Of a DNA stretch of 64,000 nucleotides, positions 35,006 through 44,759 are shown piece by piece (position 1 is the stretch's first letter; the number at the start of each line of letters is the position of its first letter). Under the pieces are notes generated by a model that saw nothing but the letters and a program-made list of their open reading frames with translations, did not search any database and was not told where the DNA came from. Position numbers and translations under genes: made by a program. The stretch spans positions 372,001 to 436,000 of the forward strand of contig NZ_CP064187.1 in assembly GCF_015353075.1 (NCBI RefSeq), in the 5' to 3' direction. The DNA comes from Rhizobium sp. 007 (GTDB taxonomy: Bacteria > Pseudomonadota > Alphaproteobacteria > Rhizobiales > Rhizobiaceae).

Positions 35006-36019
35006 ATGCTGTCGCAGATAGTTTCCGCGTTGGGCGTTGTGGTGGTGGCGGTATTCGCCTGCTCGGCCTACTTCTATTTTTCCAACAAGATTCTGGATCT
35101 GGCGCTACCCGTGAAGGATGGCGACATTCGTTCGGCGGCACGCAATCTGAACCGCCGTGCGATGATCCGCCCGTGGCTCTTTCTCGGGCCGGCGCTGTTT
35201 TTGCTGATCGTCTATCTTGTCTACCCCGTCGTGGCGACCCTCATCCTCTCCTTCTACGATCGCTCCGGTGAGCAGTTCGTCGGCTTTGCAAATTACCAGT
35301 GGGCCTTCGGCGATCGTGAATTCCGTCAATCCATCTTTAATAATATTCTCTGGCTTGCCGTCGTTCCGGCGGCCTGCACGTTCTTCGGCCTGGTCATCGC
35401 AGTGATGACCGACCGCATCTGGTGGGGCAACATCGCCAAGAGCATCGTCTTCATGCCGATGGCGATCTCCTTCGTCGGCGCATCCGTCATTTGGAAGTTC
35501 ATCTACGAGTTTCGCGGCGGCAACGACACCCAGATCGGGCTCTTGAACGCGATCGTGCAGCTTTTCGGCGGCACGCCGCAGGTGTGGATTTCGGTGCCCT
35601 TCTGGAACAACTTCTTCCTCATGGTGATCTTGATCTGGATTCAGACGGGCTTTGCCATGGTCATTCTCTCCGCGGCGCTGCGCGGTATTCCGGAAGAAAC
35701 CATCGAGGCGGCTGTCATCGACGGCGCCAACGGCTGGCAAATCTTCTGGCGCATCATGGTGCCGCAGGTCTGGGGATCGATCGCCGTCGTGTGGACCACC
35801 ATTACCATTCTCGTGCTGAAGGTCTTCGACATCGTTCTGACCATGACCAATGGTCAATGGAACTCGATGGTTCTTGCCAACCTGATGTTCAACTGGATGT
35901 TCCGCGGAGGCGGCGATTCCGGCCGAAGCGCCGTCATCGCCCTCATCATCATGCTGGCCGTGACGCCGATCATGGTCTGGAACGTCCGCCGCGCCAATCG
36001 CGAGCTGGGAGGCCACTGA
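35006..36019 (+). CDS. aglF: Alpha-glucoside ABC transporter permease AglF
   Basis: A 337-residue inner-membrane permease. An extra N-terminal helix (VSALGVVVVAVFACSAYFYF) precedes the usual six-helix core, and the cytoplasmic coupling loop EAA-like segment IPEETIEAAVIDGANGWQIF is present near residue 240. It pairs with AglG to form the channel. It starts 164 bp after aglE and ends 1 bp before aglG. Confidence 0.93.
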   Translation: MLSQIVSALGVVVVAVFACSAYFYFSNKILDLALPVKDGDIRSAARNLNRRAMIRPWLFLGPALFLLIVYLVYPVVATLILSFYDRSGEQFVGFANYQWAFGDREFRQSIFNNILWLAVVPAACTFFGLVIAVMTDRIWWGNIAKSIVFMPMAISFVGASVIWKFIYEFRGGNDTQIGLLNAIVQLFGGTPQVWISVPFWNNFFLMVILIWIQTGFAMVILSAALRGIPEETIEAAVIDGANGWQIFWRIMVPQVWGSIAVVWTTITILVLKVFDIVLTMTNGQWNSMVLANLMFNWMFRGGGDSGRSAVIALIIMLAVTPIMVWNVRRANRELGGH

Positions 36020-36020
36020 G

Positions 36021-37184
36021 ATGACGCTTGCCAGAGATTTCTTCAAGATTGGCCCCGCTCGCCTTTTCGTGCACTTCGTTGTTCTGGTTATCGTGATCCT
36101 GTGGCTGATTCCGACGCTCGGCATCTTCATCAGCGCGCTGCGAGACAAGGATCAGCTCGTCGTCTCCGGCTGGTGGACAGCCTTCGCCGGCTCCTCCCGA
36201 ACCGTGGCATCCCGCCTTGGACAGCCCGACCAGCAGAAGCAAGAGGGCGCGACCTATGTGATCGCCGGCAATGTCCTGGAAGGCCAGGAAGGACGTTCGA
36301 TCAAAGCCTTCGGCACGCGTGTCCAGCAGCCCGCTGCCAACAGCGCCGGTGAGACCGCTGACCTCGGCGACGGCGTCTCACTGCTCGTCAACAGCGACGG
36401 CAGCTACCGCTACACAAAGAATGCCCCCTTCGGCCCGGACGACGGCGGCCGGCGCGTCTACGTTTCGATCGCAACGCCGCCGGAATTCACGATGCAGAAC
36501 TACCGGACGGTTTTGACGGGCGAGGGAATCGGCCAATCCTTCATCAATTCGCTGACGGTGACGATCCCGGCGACCATCATTCCGATCCTCATAGCTGCCT
36601 TTGCAGCATACGCCTTGAGCTGGATGGAGTTCCCGGGTCGCGCGCTGTTGATCGCGCTCGTCGTCGGCCTCATCGTCGTGCCGCTGCAGATGTCGCTGAT
36701 CCCGCTGCTGCGCCTCTACAATATGGTCGGCGCGGCTTTCGATGCGCCGTCCAAGACCTATCTCGGCATCTGGCTGGCGCACACGGCCTTCGGCATGCCG
36801 CTGGCCATCTACCTGCTCCGCGCCTATATCGCAGGGCTGCCGAAGGAGATCATCGAATCCGCGCGCGTCGATGGCGCGAGCGATTTCGAAATCTTCGTCC
36901 GCATCGTTTTGCCTCTTTCTTTCCCCGCACTTGCATCCTTCGCGATCTTCCAGTTCCTCTGGGTGTGGAACGACCTGCTTGTTGCCATGGTCTTCCTCGG
37001 CACCGACAGGCAGCACCTCGTGCTGACCGGCGCGCTGAACGCGCTGCTCGGCTCGCGTGGCGGCAACTGGGAAATCCTAACGGCTTCTGCCTTCGTCACC
37101 ATCATCATACCGCTGCTCGTCTTCTTCGGGCTGCAGCGCTATCTGGTGCGCGGCCTGCTCGCCGGTTCGGTCAAGGGGGGCTGA
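36021..37184 (+). CDS. aglG: Alpha-glucoside ABC transporter permease AglG with a large periplasmic insert
   Basis: A 387-residue permease, about 100 residues longer than a standard sugar permease of this class. After the first helix (FVVLVIVILWLIPTLGIFIS), residues about 55-155 form an extra periplasmic domain containing NSDGSYRYTKNAPFG, a Gly/Asp-rich turn reminiscent of beta-repeat proteins. The normal permease core resumes at FTMQNYRTVL, with the coupling motif LPKEIIESARVDGASDFEIF near 275. The insertion is also a feature of other rhizobial AglG proteins as far as I recall. Its role is unknown. Confidence 0.9.
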   Translation: MTLARDFFKIGPARLFVHFVVLVIVILWLIPTLGIFISALRDKDQLVVSGWWTAFAGSSRTVASRLGQPDQQKQEGATYVIAGNVLEGQEGRSIKAFGTRVQQPAANSAGETADLGDGVSLLVNSDGSYRYTKNAPFGPDDGGRRVYVSIATPPEFTMQNYRTVLTGEGIGQSFINSLTVTIPATIIPILIAAFAAYALSWMEFPGRALLIALVVGLIVVPLQMSLIPLLRLYNMVGAAFDAPSKTYLGIWLAHTAFGMPLAIYLLRAYIAGLPKEIIESARVDGASDFEIFVRIVLPLSFPALASFAIFQFLWVWNDLLVAMVFLGTDRQHLVLTGALNALLGSRGGNWEILTASAFVTIIIPLLVFFGLQRYLVRGLLAGSVKGG

Positions 37185-37218
37185 TCATCCCAACACGACA
37201 CATCCCGCAGGAACAGAC

Positions 37219-38871
37219 ATGAGCATAGCATCCCAAACCAATTTGACAGTCGACAAGGACTGGTGGCGCGGTGCGGTAATCTATCAGATCTACCCGCGCT
37301 CCTTTCAGGATTCAAACGGCGACGGCATCGGCGATCTGAAGGGCATCACCGCCCGCCTTCCGTATGTAGCAAGCCTCGGTGCCGACGCGATCTGGATTTC
37401 GCCCTTCTTCACCTCGCCGATGCGCGATTTCGGCTACGACGTTTCGGACTACGAGAACGTCGATTCGATCTTCGGCACGCTGGTGGATTTCGACACGATG
37501 ATCGCCGAGGCCCATCGCCTCGGCATCAAGGTGATGATCGACCTCGTCATCTCGCACAGCTCGGACCAGCATCCCTGGTTTGCCGAAAGCCGTTCCAGCA
37601 AGACGAATGCAAAAGCGGATTGGTATGTCTGGGCGGATGCAAAGCCGGATGGCGCGCCGCCGAACAACTGGCTGTCGATTTTCGGCGGCTCGGCATGGGC
37701 GTGGGATCCGCGACGCATGCAGTATTACCTGCACAATTTCCTGACCTCGCAGCCGGACATGAACCTGCACAATCCGGAAGTACAGGACCGGTTGCTCAAT
37801 GTTGTCCGCTTCTGGCTGACGCGCGGCGTCGACGGCTTCCGTCTCGACACGATCAATTTCTATTTTCACGACCAGCAGCTGCGCGACAATCCGGCGCTGC
37901 CTCCCGCCCGCCGCAACGCTTCGACCGCGCCGGCGGTGAACCCCTATAATTTCCAGGAACACATCTACGACAAGAACCGGCCGGAGAACCTGGAGTTCCT
38001 GAAGCGCTTCCGTGCGGTTCTGGAAGAGTTTCCGGCAATCGCGGCCGTCGGCGAAGTAGGTGACAGCCAGCGCGGCCTGGAGATCGTCGGCGAATACACC
38101 TCCGGAAACGACAAGATGCATATGTGCTATGCCTTCGAGTTTCTCGCCCCCGATCCGCTTTCGCCGGAGCGCGTCGAAGAAGTGATGGAAGATTTCGCCG
38201 CCGCAGCGCCCGATGGCTGGGCCTGCTGGGCATTCTCCAATCACGACGTCATGCGTCATGTCAGCCGCTGGGGTTCGCTGGTTGCCGATCATGACGCATT
38301 TGCCAAGCAATATGCCTCCCTGCTGATGACCCTGCGTGGCTCCGTCTGCCTTTATCAGGGTGAGGAGCTCGGCCTGACCGAAGCCGATCTTGCCTACCAG
38401 GACCTGCAGGATCCATACGGCATCCAGTTCTGGCCGGAATACAAGGGACGCGACGGCTGCCGCACGCCTATGGTCTGGGACTCGCAGGTTGCCCAGGGCG
38501 GCTTCTCGACCGTCACGCCGTGGCTGCCGGTGCCGGTCGAGCATATCCTGCGCGCCGTCAGCGTGCAGCAGGGAGACGAGAATTCCGTGCTCGAGCACTA
38601 CCGCCGCTTCCTCGCCTTTCGCAAGCAGCATCCGGCGTTTGCCAAGGGCGAGATCGAATTCGAGCAGCCGCAAGGCGATGCGCTTGTCTTCACGCGCAGA
38701 TATGGCAACGAGCAATTGCTCTGCATTTTCAACATGAGCCCGGTGGAAATCAACGTCAGCTTACCGATGGGAGAATGGCAGGCATTGACGGGACACGGTT
38801 TCACCAGCAACAACTACGGCGACAAGATCGATATTCCGGCTTGGGGGGCGTATTTCGCCCGTCTCGCGTAA
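37219..38871 (+). CDS. aglA: Alpha-glucosidase AglA (GH13)
   Basis: A 550-residue cytosolic glycoside hydrolase family 13 enzyme that splits imported sucrose, maltose and similar sugars. Opening residues WWRGAVIYQIYPRSFQDSNG are typical of oligo-1,6-glucosidase-like enzymes. Catalytic residues by motif: nucleophile D210 in VDGFRLDTI, acid/base E279 in AAVGEVGD, and D343 in FSNHDVMR. No signal peptide is present, which fits an enzyme acting after uptake. It is followed 18 bp later by the ATPase gene aglK. Confidence 0.94.
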   Translation: MSIASQTNLTVDKDWWRGAVIYQIYPRSFQDSNGDGIGDLKGITARLPYVASLGADAIWISPFFTSPMRDFGYDVSDYENVDSIFGTLVDFDTMIAEAHRLGIKVMIDLVISHSSDQHPWFAESRSSKTNAKADWYVWADAKPDGAPPNNWLSIFGGSAWAWDPRRMQYYLHNFLTSQPDMNLHNPEVQDRLLNVVRFWLTRGVDGFRLDTINFYFHDQQLRDNPALPPARRNASTAPAVNPYNFQEHIYDKNRPENLEFLKRFRAVLEEFPAIAAVGEVGDSQRGLEIVGEYTSGNDKMHMCYAFEFLAPDPLSPERVEEVMEDFAAAAPDGWACWAFSNHDVMRHVSRWGSLVADHDAFAKQYASLLMTLRGSVCLYQGEELGLTEADLAYQDLQDPYGIQFWPEYKGRDGCRTPMVWDSQVAQGGFSTVTPWLPVPVEHILRAVSVQQGDENSVLEHYRRFLAFRKQHPAFAKGEIEFEQPQGDALVFTRRYGNEQLLCIFNMSPVEINVSLPMGEWQALTGHGFTSNNYGDKIDIPAWGAYFARLA

Positions 38872-38889
38872 GGATCAGGGGAGCATCAA

Positions 38890-39978
38890 ATGACTGGACT
38901 TACTCTAAAGGAAATCCGTAAATCCTACGGCTCCGTGGATGTCCTCCACGGCATCGACCTGGAGATCAACCAGGGTGAGTTCATCGTCTTCGTGGGGCCG
39001 TCGGGTTGCGGCAAGTCAACGCTGCTGCGCATGATCGCCGGCCTTGAGAACATCACGGGCGGCGAGATGTATATCGATGGCCAACTCGTCAACGACGTCC
39101 CGCCGTCGAAGCGCGGCATCGCCATGGTGTTCCAGTCCTACGCGCTTTATCCGCACATGACAGTCTTCGACAACATGGCTTTCGGCATGAAGATCGCCGG
39201 CGAGAGCAAGCAGGAGATCGATCGTCGCGTGCGAGCCGCCGCCGAAAGCCTGCAGCTCACCAATTATCTCGAGCGCCTGCCGAAGGCGCTCTCCGGTGGC
39301 CAGCGCCAGCGCGTTGCGATCGGCCGCGCCATCTGCCGCGATCCGAAGGTCTTCCTCTTCGACGAGCCGCTGTCGAACCTCGATGCAGCATTGCGCGTCG
39401 CGACCCGTATCGAGATCGCCCGCCTCAATGAGCAGATGGCCGATACCACGATGATTTACGTCACCCACGACCAGGTCGAGGCGATGACGCTTGCCGACCG
39501 TATCGTCGTCCTGTCGGCCGGCCACATCGAGCAGGTCGGCGCACCGCTGGAGCTTTACGAGCGTCCGGCAAACCTCTTCGTCGCGAAGTTCATCGGCTCT
39601 CCGGCCATGAATATCATCCCCTCTACCATCACCGAAGCGGGTGCCACCACGACGATCACGCTGAAGGGCGGCAGGTCGGTCGCGCTCGACATTCCGACCG
39701 CGGCTTCCGAAAAAGGCAAGACGGCAAGTTTCGGCGTGCGCCCTGAAGACCTGCAGATCGCCAATGGCGACGACTACACCTTCGAAGGCGAGGTCTCGAT
39801 CGTCGAAGCGCTCGGCGAAGTCACGCTGCTTTATATCGAAGGCCTGATGCCGGGCGAGCCGATCATCGTCAAGCTACCAGGCATCACCGACATCAAGAAA
39901 GGTCAGAAGATGAGGTTCGCTGCTGATCGCTCGAAACTGCATCTTTTCGATGCCGAAGGCCACACTTACAGAAGGTAG
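38890..39978 (+). CDS. aglK: Alpha-glucoside ABC transporter ATPase AglK
   Basis: A 362-residue ABC ATPase of the MalK/UgpC type. Walker A GPSGCGKSTLLRM, signature LSGGQRQRVAIG, Walker B VFLFDEPLSNLDA and the switch His in VTHDQVEAMT are all visible, followed by a C-terminal OB-like regulatory domain (TASFGVRPEDLQI). It is the last gene of the agl operon. MalK-type ATPases often serve several sugar transporters. Confidence 0.95.
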   Translation: MTGLTLKEIRKSYGSVDVLHGIDLEINQGEFIVFVGPSGCGKSTLLRMIAGLENITGGEMYIDGQLVNDVPPSKRGIAMVFQSYALYPHMTVFDNMAFGMKIAGESKQEIDRRVRAAAESLQLTNYLERLPKALSGGQRQRVAIGRAICRDPKVFLFDEPLSNLDAALRVATRIEIARLNEQMADTTMIYVTHDQVEAMTLADRIVVLSAGHIEQVGAPLELYERPANLFVAKFIGSPAMNIIPSTITEAGATTTITLKGGRSVALDIPTAASEKGKTASFGVRPEDLQIANGDDYTFEGEVSIVEALGEVTLLYIEGLMPGEPIIVKLPGITDIKKGQKMRFAADRSKLHLFDAEGHTYRR

Positions 39979-40145
39979 GAGACTATTTTGGGTGGTTCTT
40001 TGTGAGCGCCTGAAACGCAGCGATCATCACTTTCTGTTAAACATCCGCTGCTAGCTTCCCCCTTATAGTTTCAAGGGGAATCAGGGTCGTGGGTGCATCC
40101 AATCCATTGCCTCCAGGGCATTTTCTCAACAAGGAAGAATCCTTC

Positions 40146-40499
40146 ATGTACGACCGCGAACAGCGGTTCAAAATGGAGGATACGATGAACGCTGCGCGGA
40201 TCGAGTACACCGAAAAGGGGGTCATGCACATGGCGTCCCGGCGCTGCGATATCATACGAATTTCGATGAGCAGCGCGATCCTGGCGATCCTGACGCAGTT
40301 CACTTTGCCGAAGCAGTTTTATCTGGATATTCCCGACGCACGCATCACCAAGGTCGGCTGCATGCTGATGCGGGTGAACACCAACAACACCATCGAGGTC
40401 CGCTTCCTGCGCCTGCTGACGCAGAAGGAAATGAACAAGATTTTCGTCTACAGCACGCATCCGGCGCATCGCGACTACGTTCTAGACGTTCGCGCCTGA
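40146..40499 (+). CDS. Small PilZ-like protein
   Basis: A 117-residue protein. The pattern ARIEY-ekGvMHMASRRCDI, then the ISMSSA segment in place of the usual D-x-S-x-x-G, a F-YLDIP strand, and CMLMRVNTNNTIEVRFLRLL recalls a PilZ c-di-GMP-binding domain, although the two arginine-rich binding blocks are not complete, so ligand binding is uncertain. I chose ATG 40146 with AAGGAAG upstream; an ATG at 40089 in the same frame is possible. It stands alone between aglK and the convergent edd gene, with a terminator right after. Confidence 0.55.
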   Translation: MYDREQRFKMEDTMNAARIEYTEKGVMHMASRRCDIIRISMSSAILAILTQFTLPKQFYLDIPDARITKVGCMLMRVNTNNTIEVRFLRLLTQKEMNKIFVYSTHPAHRDYVLDVRA

Positions 40500-40522
40500 T
40501 CGGACATTTCTGGAATTGAACA

Positions 40523-40550
40523 AGCCCGCGATCCGTTCGCGGGCTGTTTG
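40523..40550. terminator. Bidirectional terminator between PilZ-like gene and edd
   Basis: AGCCCGCGA-TCCGT-TCGCGGGCT, a perfect 9-bp stem (40523-40531 with 40537-40545) followed by GTTTG, placed between two convergent genes. Confidence 0.8.
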
Positions 40551-40552
40551 CG

Positions 40553-42373
40553 TCAGTGGAAGAGGACGCTGGCGCCGTGGTCTGAGGCGCCGACGGAGCG
40601 GCGGAACGGAGCGAAGAGCTCGCGGCCCATGCCGAATTCATTGTCCGAAAGATCGGCCGTCACCGGCTCGCGGTCCGCCAGGGTGGCGGCATCGAGGAGG
40701 ACTTCCAGCGTGCCGCGGATTGCATCGAGCCGGATGATGTCGCCGTCCTGTATGCGGGCGATCGGCCCGCCCTCGACAGCCTCCGGCGTCACATGGATCG
40801 CAGCCGGAACCTTGCCTGACGCGCCGGACATGCGTCCGTCCGTAAGAAGGGCGACGTGGAAGCCGCGGTCCTGCAGTACGCCGAGCGGCGGCGTCAGCTT
40901 GTGCAGCTCCGGCATGCCGTTTGCCTTCGGCCCCTGGAAGCGCACAACCGCCACGAAGTCGCGGTTGAGCTTGCCTTCCTTGAAGGCGTCCTGCAGCTCC
41001 TGCTGGCTATGGAAGACGATCGCCGGTGCCTCGATGATATGGCGGTCCGGCTTCACCGCGGAGATCTTGATGACCGCCTTGCCGAGATTGCCGCGCAGCA
41101 TCTTCAGGCCGCCATTCGACTGGAACGGCGTTTCGATGCTGGCGAGCACCTTGCCATCGTGGCTCTTATCCGGTGCCGGTTCGCGAACCACCGTGCCGTT
41201 GTCGCCGAGGCGCACGTCGATCGTATAGGCTTCGAGACCCTGGCCGGCAACCGTGCGCACGTCATCGTGCAGCATGCCCTTCTTCAAAAGCTCCTTGATG
41301 AGGAAGCCCATGCCGCCTGCGGCGTGGAAATGGTTAACATCCGCCAGTCCGTTCGGATAGACGCGGGCAAGCAGCGGGATTTCCTCGGAGAGTTCGGCAA
41401 TATCCTGCCAGGTGAGCTGGATGCCGGCAGCGCGCGCCATGGCGACGAGATGCAGCGTGTGGTTCGTGGAGCCGCCGGTTGCGTGCAGGCCGACGACGCC
41501 GTTGACGATGGAGCGCTCGTCGATCATTTCGCCGGCGGGCGTGAATTCGTTGCCGAGCGCAGTGATCGCCAGAGCGCGCTTTGCCGCCTCGCGCGTCAGC
41601 GCTTCGCGCAGCGGCGTGCCCGGGTTGATGAAGGAAGAGCCGGGCAGATGGAAGCCCATGATCTCCATCAGCATTTGGTTGGAGTTTGCCGTGCCGTAGA
41701 AGGTGCAGGTTCCCGGGCCGTGATAGGACTTGGACTCGGCCTCGAGCAGCTCGGCGCGGCCGACCTTGCCTTCCGCATAGAGTTGGCGGACACGAGACTT
41801 CTCGTCGTTGGGCAGCCCGCTGGTCATCGGCCCCGCCGGCACGAAGATCGAGGGCAGGTGGCCGAAGGAGAGGGCCGCGATCACGAGGCCCGGCACGATC
41901 TTGTCGCAGACGCCGAGGAAGAGCGCCGCATCGAACATGTTGTGCGACAGACCGATGCCGGCAGACATGGCAATCAGGTCGCGGGAAAAGAGCGACAGCT
42001 CCATGCCCGGCTGGCCCTGCGTGACGCCGTCGCACATGGCCGGAACGCCGCCGGCGACCTGGGCAATGCCCCCAGCTTCCGCCGCAGCTTCGCGGATGAT
42101 CGCCGGATAGGTCTCGAACGGCTGATGGGCCGAGAGCATATCGTTGTAGGCGGTGATGATGCCGAGATTGGGCACGCGGTCGCCCGCCAGTGCATCCTTT
42201 TCGGAGGGGGAACAGATCGCAAAGCCGTGGGCGAGGTTGGCGCAGCCGAGTATCGAGCGGTTCACGCCGTTGGAAGTCGCGGCCTGCAGGCGTTCCAGAT
42301 ATCGCTCGCGCGTCGGTTTTGATCGTTCGACGATGCGGGATGTGATCGCGGAAATGCGTGCGTTAGCGGACAT
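40553..42373 (-). CDS. edd: Phosphogluconate dehydratase Edd
   Basis: A 606-residue IlvD/Edd-family Fe-S dehydratase that converts 6-phosphogluconate to KDPG in the Entner-Doudoroff pathway. The family segments are present: [20 protein letters not shown] at the N-terminal side, [40 protein letters not shown] (Fe-S ligand Cys), and [20 protein letters not shown] near the C-terminus. It is the last gene of zwf-pgl-edd, 65 bp after pgl. KDPG aldolase (eda) is not in the window. Confidence 0.96.
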   Translation of the reverse strand: MSANARISAITSRIVERSKPTRERYLERLQAATSNGVNRSILGCANLAHGFAICSPSEKDALAGDRVPNLGIITAYNDMLSAHQPFETYPAIIREAAAEAGGIAQVAGGVPAMCDGVTQGQPGMELSLFSRDLIAMSAGIGLSHNMFDAALFLGVCDKIVPGLVIAALSFGHLPSIFVPAGPMTSGLPNDEKSRVRQLYAEGKVGRAELLEAESKSYHGPGTCTFYGTANSNQMLMEIMGFHLPGSSFINPGTPLREALTREAAKRALAITALGNEFTPAGEMIDERSIVNGVVGLHATGGSTNHTLHLVAMARAAGIQLTWQDIAELSEEIPLLARVYPNGLADVNHFHAAGGMGFLIKELLKKGMLHDDVRTVAGQGLEAYTIDVRLGDNGTVVREPAPDKSHDGKVLASIETPFQSNGGLKMLRGNLGKAVIKISAVKPDRHIIEAPAIVFHSQQELQDAFKEGKLNRDFVAVVRFQGPKANGMPELHKLTPPLGVLQDRGFHVALLTDGRMSGASGKVPAAIHVTPEAVEGGPIARIQDGDIIRLDAIRGTLEVLLDAATLADREPVTADLSDNEFGMGRELFAPFRRSVGASDHGASVLFH

Positions 42374-42438
42374 GGGAGGTATCCTGCCTTGGTTGCTCTC
42401 AAGTTTTACGTTCGGCGGCTCTGCCCGAAGGCTTGGTC

Positions 42439-43137
42439 TTACGGCGCCCAGTAGATTTCGACCGGGGAAGCCGCCCGGCGCAGAACGGCCCGGATCGGCA
42501 TCTCGGCCTCTTCTCCGGCATCTTCCGCTTTCGACAGCGTATCTTTCTTACCCGCGCCTTCGATGTGAAGCACCAGGAGCCCGGCATCCTGAAGGCTGGA
42601 GAAGGTGAAGGTCAGGCGCGGCTCGCCGGCGCCTTCCGCTTCCATCGTGATGATGCCGCGCGGCGTCGCCGGATCGAGCGCGGCAGCAAGGTTGCTGCCG
42701 CCGGGAAAGAACGATGCCGTGTGGCCGTCGCCGCCCATGCCGAGGATCACCACATCGAACGGGTTGCCAATCGCTTTCGTCTCGGCAGTCGCAAGCTTTG
42801 CCGCATCTTCGGCAGAGCCTGATTTCTGATAGAGCGGCAAAAAGCGCGCCGCCTTCGCCTTGTTCTGCAGCAGATTGTTCGCGACCAGCAGATGGTTCGA
42901 ACGCTCATTGTCCGCGGGAACGAAGCGCTCGTCAACAAGCGTGACGGTCACCTTGCTCCAGTCGAGGTCGCGGACGGAGAGCTCTTGGAAGAAGGCTTTC
43001 GGGGTCGAGCCGCCGGAAACGGCGATGCTGGCCGCTGCGCGGGCTGTGATCGCGGCAGAAAGCCGCTCCGTCACCTTGTCCGCAAGGCCGCTTGCAAGTT
43101 CCGCTGCATTGGTAAAAGCATGCAAGGTTGCTGCCAT
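42439..43137 (-). CDS. pgl: 6-phosphogluconolactonase Pgl
   Basis: A 232-residue enzyme of the glucosamine/galactosamine-6-phosphate isomerase-like fold that hydrolyses 6-phosphogluconolactone. Family segments: [40 protein letters not shown] and [20 protein letters not shown]. It lies 11 bp after zwf and upstream of edd, acting between the two in the same pathway. Confidence 0.95.
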   Translation of the reverse strand: MAATLHAFTNAAELASGLADKVTERLSAAITARAAASIAVSGGSTPKAFFQELSVRDLDWSKVTVTLVDERFVPADNERSNHLLVANNLLQNKAKAARFLPLYQKSGSAEDAAKLATAETKAIGNPFDVVILGMGGDGHTASFFPGGSNLAAALDPATPRGIITMEAEGAGEPRLTFTFSSLQDAGLLVLHIEGAGKKDTLSKAEDAGEEAEMPIRAVLRRAASPVEIYWAP

Positions 43138-43148
43138 CGCTCGCGATC

Positions 43149-44624
43149 CTAGATGTTGTCGTGCCAGGTGCGGCCTTCACGCTCGATGAGCGCGATGGCC
43201 TGGCTTGGGCCCCAAGTGCCGGCGGTATAGCCTTGAACGAGCTGGCCGGTTGTTTCCCAACCCTTGAGCATCGGATCGACCCACTGCCAAGCGGCTTCAA
43301 CTTCGTCGCGGCGCATGAAGAGCGTCTGATTGGAGCGGATGACGTCCATCAGCAGGCGCTCATAGGCGTCCGGATTGCGCACATTGAAGGCTGACGCAAA
43401 GCTCATGTCGAGCGAGACGTTGCGCAGGCGCATGCCGCCCGGGCCGGGATCCTTGATCATCAGCGACTGCTTGACGCCTTCGTCCGGCTGCAGGCGGATG
43501 ATGAGCTGGTTCTGGTTGATGCGGCCGGCCGCCTGGTCGAAGATTGCGTGCGGGATTGGCTTGAAGGTAATGACGATTTCCGACATGCGGCCGGTAAGAC
43601 GCTTGCCGGTGCGGATGAAGAACGGAACACCCGCCCAGCGCCAATTGTTGATCTCGGCCTTGATGGCAACGAAGGTTTCGGTGTTCGAAACGCCGCCTTC
43701 GAGCTCTTCGAGGTAGCCCTTGACCGGGCCGCTGCCGGAGGCGCCGGCGCGATACTGGCCGCGCACGGTGACCTGCTCGACGTTGGAAGCATCGATCGGC
43801 TTCAGGGCGCGCAGGACCTTCAGCTTTTCGTCGCGGACCGCCTCGGAATCCATCGATGACGGTACTTCCATGGCGGTCAGGCAGAGGAGCTGCAGAATGT
43901 GGTTCTGCACCATGTCGCGCAATGCGCCGGCGGTGTCGTAATAGCCGGCGCGGCCTTCGAGGCCGACGGCTTCGGCAACCGTGATCTGCACGTGATCGAT
44001 GTAATTGGCGTTCCACAGCGGCTCGTAGAGGGCGTTCGCAAAGCGCAGCGCCATCAGGTTCTGCACCGTTTCTTTGCCGAGATAGTGGTCGATACGGAAG
44101 ATCTGCTCTTCCTTGAAGACACGGCCGATCGTATCGTTCAGTGACAGCGCCGAGGAAAGGTCGCGGCCGATCGGCTTTTCGACGACGATGCGCGTCGACT
44201 TGGTGATCAGCTTGTGTTCGGCGATCTTCTGCGAGATGTCACCGAAGATGCCGGGTGCGACGGCGAGGTAGAAGGCGCGGACGCGGTCCTTGCCCTCGTC
44301 CAGCAGCTTCTTCAGCTGATCCCAGCCGCCGTCAGAACGCGCGTCGACGGAGACGTAAAAGAGGCGCTTGCAGAATTTCTCGACTTCCGCCTCGTCATAC
44401 TCGCCCTTCTTCAGATGCTCCTTGAGGGCATCCTGCGCGAACTTGCGGTATTCGTCATCGGAAAGCGGGCTGCGCGAAGCGCCGATAATGCGCGTCGGCT
44501 CGGTGAACTGGCCCTCGATCTGGCGGTGATAAAGGGCGGGAAGGAGCTTGCGCTCGGCAAGATCGCCGCTGCCGCCGAAGACGACATAATCAAAGGGTTC
44601 GACGGGAATGATCTGGCTGCTCAT
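43149..44624 (-). CDS. zwf: Glucose-6-phosphate dehydrogenase Zwf
   Basis: A 491-residue NADP-linked enzyme opening the Entner-Doudoroff and pentose-phosphate routes. The nucleotide-binding FGGSGDLAERKLLPALY-type N-terminus, EKPIGRDLSSALSLNDTIG, and the signature RIDHYLGKETVQNLMALRFA are seen. The start is ATG 44624 (MSSQIIPVEP); an in-frame TTG at 44639 is an extension. It is the first gene of zwf-pgl-edd. An A/T-rich, partly palindromic patch (44657-44680, around TAATCGATT) in the short promoter region may hold an operator. Confidence 0.97.
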   Translation of the reverse strand: MSSQIIPVEPFDYVVFGGSGDLAERKLLPALYHRQIEGQFTEPTRIIGASRSPLSDDEYRKFAQDALKEHLKKGEYDEAEVEKFCKRLFYVSVDARSDGGWDQLKKLLDEGKDRVRAFYLAVAPGIFGDISQKIAEHKLITKSTRIVVEKPIGRDLSSALSLNDTIGRVFKEEQIFRIDHYLGKETVQNLMALRFANALYEPLWNANYIDHVQITVAEAVGLEGRAGYYDTAGALRDMVQNHILQLLCLTAMEVPSSMDSEAVRDEKLKVLRALKPIDASNVEQVTVRGQYRAGASGSGPVKGYLEELEGGVSNTETFVAIKAEINNWRWAGVPFFIRTGKRLTGRMSEIVITFKPIPHAIFDQAAGRINQNQLIIRLQPDEGVKQSLMIKDPGPGGMRLRNVSLDMSFASAFNVRNPDAYERLLMDVIRSNQTLFMRRDEVEAAWQWVDPMLKGWETTGQLVQGYTAGTWGPSQAIALIEREGRTWHDNI

Positions 44625-44656
44625 GAGCTCTTCTCTCAATCAGGCTGGTTGCGGCC

Positions 44657-44682
44657 GTTTTAATCTAATCGATTTAAAAAAG
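44657..44682. promoter_or_regulatory. A/T-rich, partly palindromic patch in the zwf promoter region
   Basis: TTTTAATC-TAATCGATTTAAAA, in which AATCGATT is self-complementary and the flanks are A/T-rich mirror-like. zwf operons are often under RpiR/HexR-type repressors binding A/T-rich palindromes, but I cannot match a known site here. Confidence 0.25.
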
Positions 44683-44759
44683 CCAGTGTGCGATGCAATG
44701 AATCTGTCGGGTCTCGGTTTTAAAGCGAATTGCCCCGGGAGGAAATCCCGCAATCGCCC

